Shown here: piece after piece, positions 61,961-64,000 of the stretch
Numbering within the stretch: position 1 is the first letter of the stretch
How the letters are laid out: each line of letters begins with the position of its first letter
Assembly (NCBI GenBank): GCA_022559845.1
Contig: CM040117.1
Coordinates: 84,952,559 to 85,016,558 of the forward strand
Source: Amorphophallus konjac
Lineage: Eukaryota; Streptophyta; Magnoliopsida; Alismatales; Araceae
Length of the DNA: 64,000 nucleotides
Direction of reading: 5' to 3'
The notes under the pieces: generated by a model
What the model was told of the DNA's origin: nothing
Database searches by the model: none
What the model saw: only the letters and a program-made list of their open reading frames with translations
Translations under genes and position numbers: made by a program

Positions 61961-64000
61961 GGTCACACACCAAAAAGACTCCTTATGAGTTGTTGAAAGG
62001 TAAAAAGCCCTCTCTCTCACATATGAAAGTGTTTGGGTCAAAATGCTTCATCCACAACAATGACAAAAGAGACTTAGATAAATTCGAGCCCAAGAGCGAT
62101 GAAGGTATATTCCTTGGATATTCTGATAGATCTAGGGCTTATAGAATTTACAATATCAAGAGTCAAACTGTGGAAGAATCACCCCATGTTTCCTTTGATG
62201 AATATCATGATGATTCTAACAATGATAACTCTTGCAGGAAAAATAATGAAGACGAGGAATTCCTAAGCATGAAGGACAAGAGTGATTCTCCACAAGAAGA
62301 AATAAAAGAAGATGGTGACCTAGTTGAATCAAGTAATGCAAGGGATCAAGCTCCAGTGGAAGGTAATGATGCTACAAACATTAGAATTCTTAAGGATCAT
62401 CCTTTAGAAAATGTCATTGGTAGCTTGAATGAGCCACCTAGGACAAGGTCACATTTTAGAATTGTGGAAGAATTAGATCAACTTGCTCTTGTCTCCCAGA
62501 TTGAACCCAAGAATATTGATGAGGCATTAAAAGATGAAAACTGGATAAATTCAATGCAAGACGAGTTAAACCAGTTTGAAAGAAATAAAGTTTGGCATCT
62601 TGTTCCTAGACCTTCATCACAATCTGTCATAGGCACTAAGTGGGTTTTTAGGAACAAACTAAGTGAGGATGGCAAGATAATAAGAAACAAGGCTAGATTG
62701 GTGGCTCAAGGGTATAATCAAGAGTTTGGGGTAGACTTTGATGAATCTTATGCCCCAGTTGCTATACTCGAGGCCATCAGAATTTTACTTATCTTTGCAT
62801 GCTCCCTTAGAATAAAGCTGTACCAAATGGATGTAAAAAGTACTTTCTTGAATGGCTTGATCAAGGAAGAAGTCTATGTTGAGCAGCCCCTTGGCTTTGA
62901 AAATACTAACCATGCAGATTTTGTATACAAGCTAGACATGGCACTTTATGGACTTAAGCAAGCTCCAAGAGCTTGGTATGAGAGACTAAGCTCGTTCCTC
63001 ATTGAAAAATGGTACACACGAGGTAAGGTAGATCAAACGCTTTTCACCAAGAAGCAAGGTAAGAACATCTTGATTGTTCAAATTTATGTTGATGATATTC
63101 TGTTTGGTTCTACTAAATCTGAAATGTGTGAGGAATTTGCTAACCTCATGACTAGCGAATTTGAGATGAGCCTAATGGGAGAACTCCAATTCTTTCTCGG
63201 TTTGCAGGTCAACCAAGGATAAGATGGGTGCTTCATAAGTCAAGCCAAATACATCAAGGAGCTGCTGAAAAGATTTGACATGATGAACAGCAAAATCATT
63301 GCAACTCCTATGAGCACCACACCATCACTGGATTCGGATGAAAATGGTAAATTAGTGGATGCAAAGATCTATAGAGGTATGATCGGCTCTTTACTTTACT
63401 TGACTGCATCTCGACCAGATATCCAGTTTAGTGTATGTCTTTGTGCTAGATTTCAAGCTAGTCCTAGAGAATCCCACTTGACTGCCGTCAAACGTATCCT
63501 TAGATATCTTGCCGGCACTCAAGATTTGAGATTGTGGTATCTGTCATCATGTGATTTATCTCTTATATCTTATTCTGATGCGGACTACGCTGGCTGCAAG
63601 CTGGATCGTAAGAGTACTAGTGGCTATTGCCAATTTCTAGGCAGGTGTTTAGTTTCTTGGGCCTCCAAGAAATAACACTCGGTTGCCCTCTCAACCGCAG
63701 AGGCAGAATATGTTGCTGCGGGGAGCTGTGGCACCCAAGTGTTGTAGATTAAACACCAACTCTAAGACTACCTAGTGAATCTTGGTTGTGTCCCGATTCT
63801 GTGTGATAACACTAGTGCTATCAACCTTGTAAAAAATCCAGTCCAGCACTCTAGGACTAAGCATATTGAGATTAGGCATCACTTCATTAGAGATGAGGTG
63901 GTTAAGAAAAAATTTGAACTGTATTTTATTGATACTCTAAATCAAATTGCTGATATTTTCACCAAGCCCTTGTGTAATGACAGGTTTTCAACACTCAGAA
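61961..64000 (+). pseudogene. Element I integrase C-terminus, RT and RNase H (runs off window)
   Basis: A 422-codon open stretch covers the integrase C-terminus (KTPYELLKGKKPSLSHMKVFG, FLGYSDRSRAYRIYN), a variable acidic linker, and RT from WHLVPRPSSQSVIGTKWVFR through [20 protein letters not shown] to YVDDILFGS near 63087-63113. Stops at 63220, 63673 and near 63745 break the connection and RNase H parts (YSDADYAGCKLDRKSTSG, ALSTAEAEYVAAGSCGTQ, DIFTKPLC). RT itself is intact and has all motifs. The stop after WASKK (63673) is at the same codon as in H (54849). Confidence 0.93.

Noticed and set aside
1..64000. Host genes, tRNA, rRNA or organelle-derived inserts
   Set aside because: No cloverleaf, rRNA motif or host protein was recognised; TGGTATCAGAGC sites are primer-binding sites, not tRNA genes.

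Overview
The window is nuclear DNA of a flowering plant, almost certainly from a repeat-rich heterochromatic region. Nothing in it looks like a host gene, tRNA, rRNA or organellar sequence. Every protein I recognise belongs to an LTR retrotransposon: Ty3/gypsy chromoviruses, a Tat/Ogre-like gypsy gag, a Transposase_28-type antisense ORF, and SIRE/Maximus-like Ty1/copia. Primer-binding sites are complementary to plant initiator tRNA-Met (TGGTATCAGAGC). The species cannot be told from this sequence.

Layout. (1) 1-4069: 3' end of a Tekay/Del-like gypsy element (called E1), plus strand, with a 3.0 kb LTR. (2) 4070-about 8880: a minus-strand gypsy element (F) with a broken gag and a long LTR/leader, cut at 4070 by E1. 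(3) 9285-10813 and 50502-51328: two halves of one minus-strand ORF of the Transposase_28 type (element G), which lies antisense to a probable G LTR at about 51763-52521. G is split by a 39.7 kb nest. (4) The nest: gypsy element A (10814-50501, TSD TGCCT) is interrupted in its reverse transcriptase by element B (15720-40480, minus, TSD GGGGA). B carries element C (18275-26429, minus, probable TSD GGGGT) in one LTR and copia element D (32168-40047, plus, TSD GGCTC) in the other. A also has an extra middle LTR, a fragment of a C-like LTR and a tandem duplication of its integrase end. (5) 52525-64000: two SIRE-like copia bodies (H, then I) on either side of one shared LTR (56736-58661).

Activity and decay. 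Almost every pol ORF is broken by stops, frameshifts or deletions. The longest intact reading frame is a 1001-codon ORF in C that fuses a gag-like N-terminus, a long proline-rich linker and an integrase C-terminal/chromodomain-like end, with no protease, RT, RNase H or integrase core. B has no recognisable protein. D kept most of gag but lost protease, integrase core, RT and RNase H. B, C and D therefore look like elements moved by proteins made elsewhere.

Most unusual signal. The LTRs of at least four different gypsy families carry arrays of short inverted dyads with fixed geometry: two triplets exactly 11 bp apart, mostly CGG-N11-CCG (A, B, F) or CGC-N11-GCG (E1). In E1 the half-sites change together (CGC/GCG, CGT/ACG, CGA/TCG) while spacing stays almost constant. 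The copia LTRs have a counterpart: GTCGACCA-type palindromes in pairs exactly 22 bp apart in D, which also occur inside D's coding region and 3' UTR, and GGTCGACC palindromes 21-22 bp apart in the H/I LTR. This looks like a shared cis-acting architecture adopted by unrelated LTRs, and I know of no description of it.
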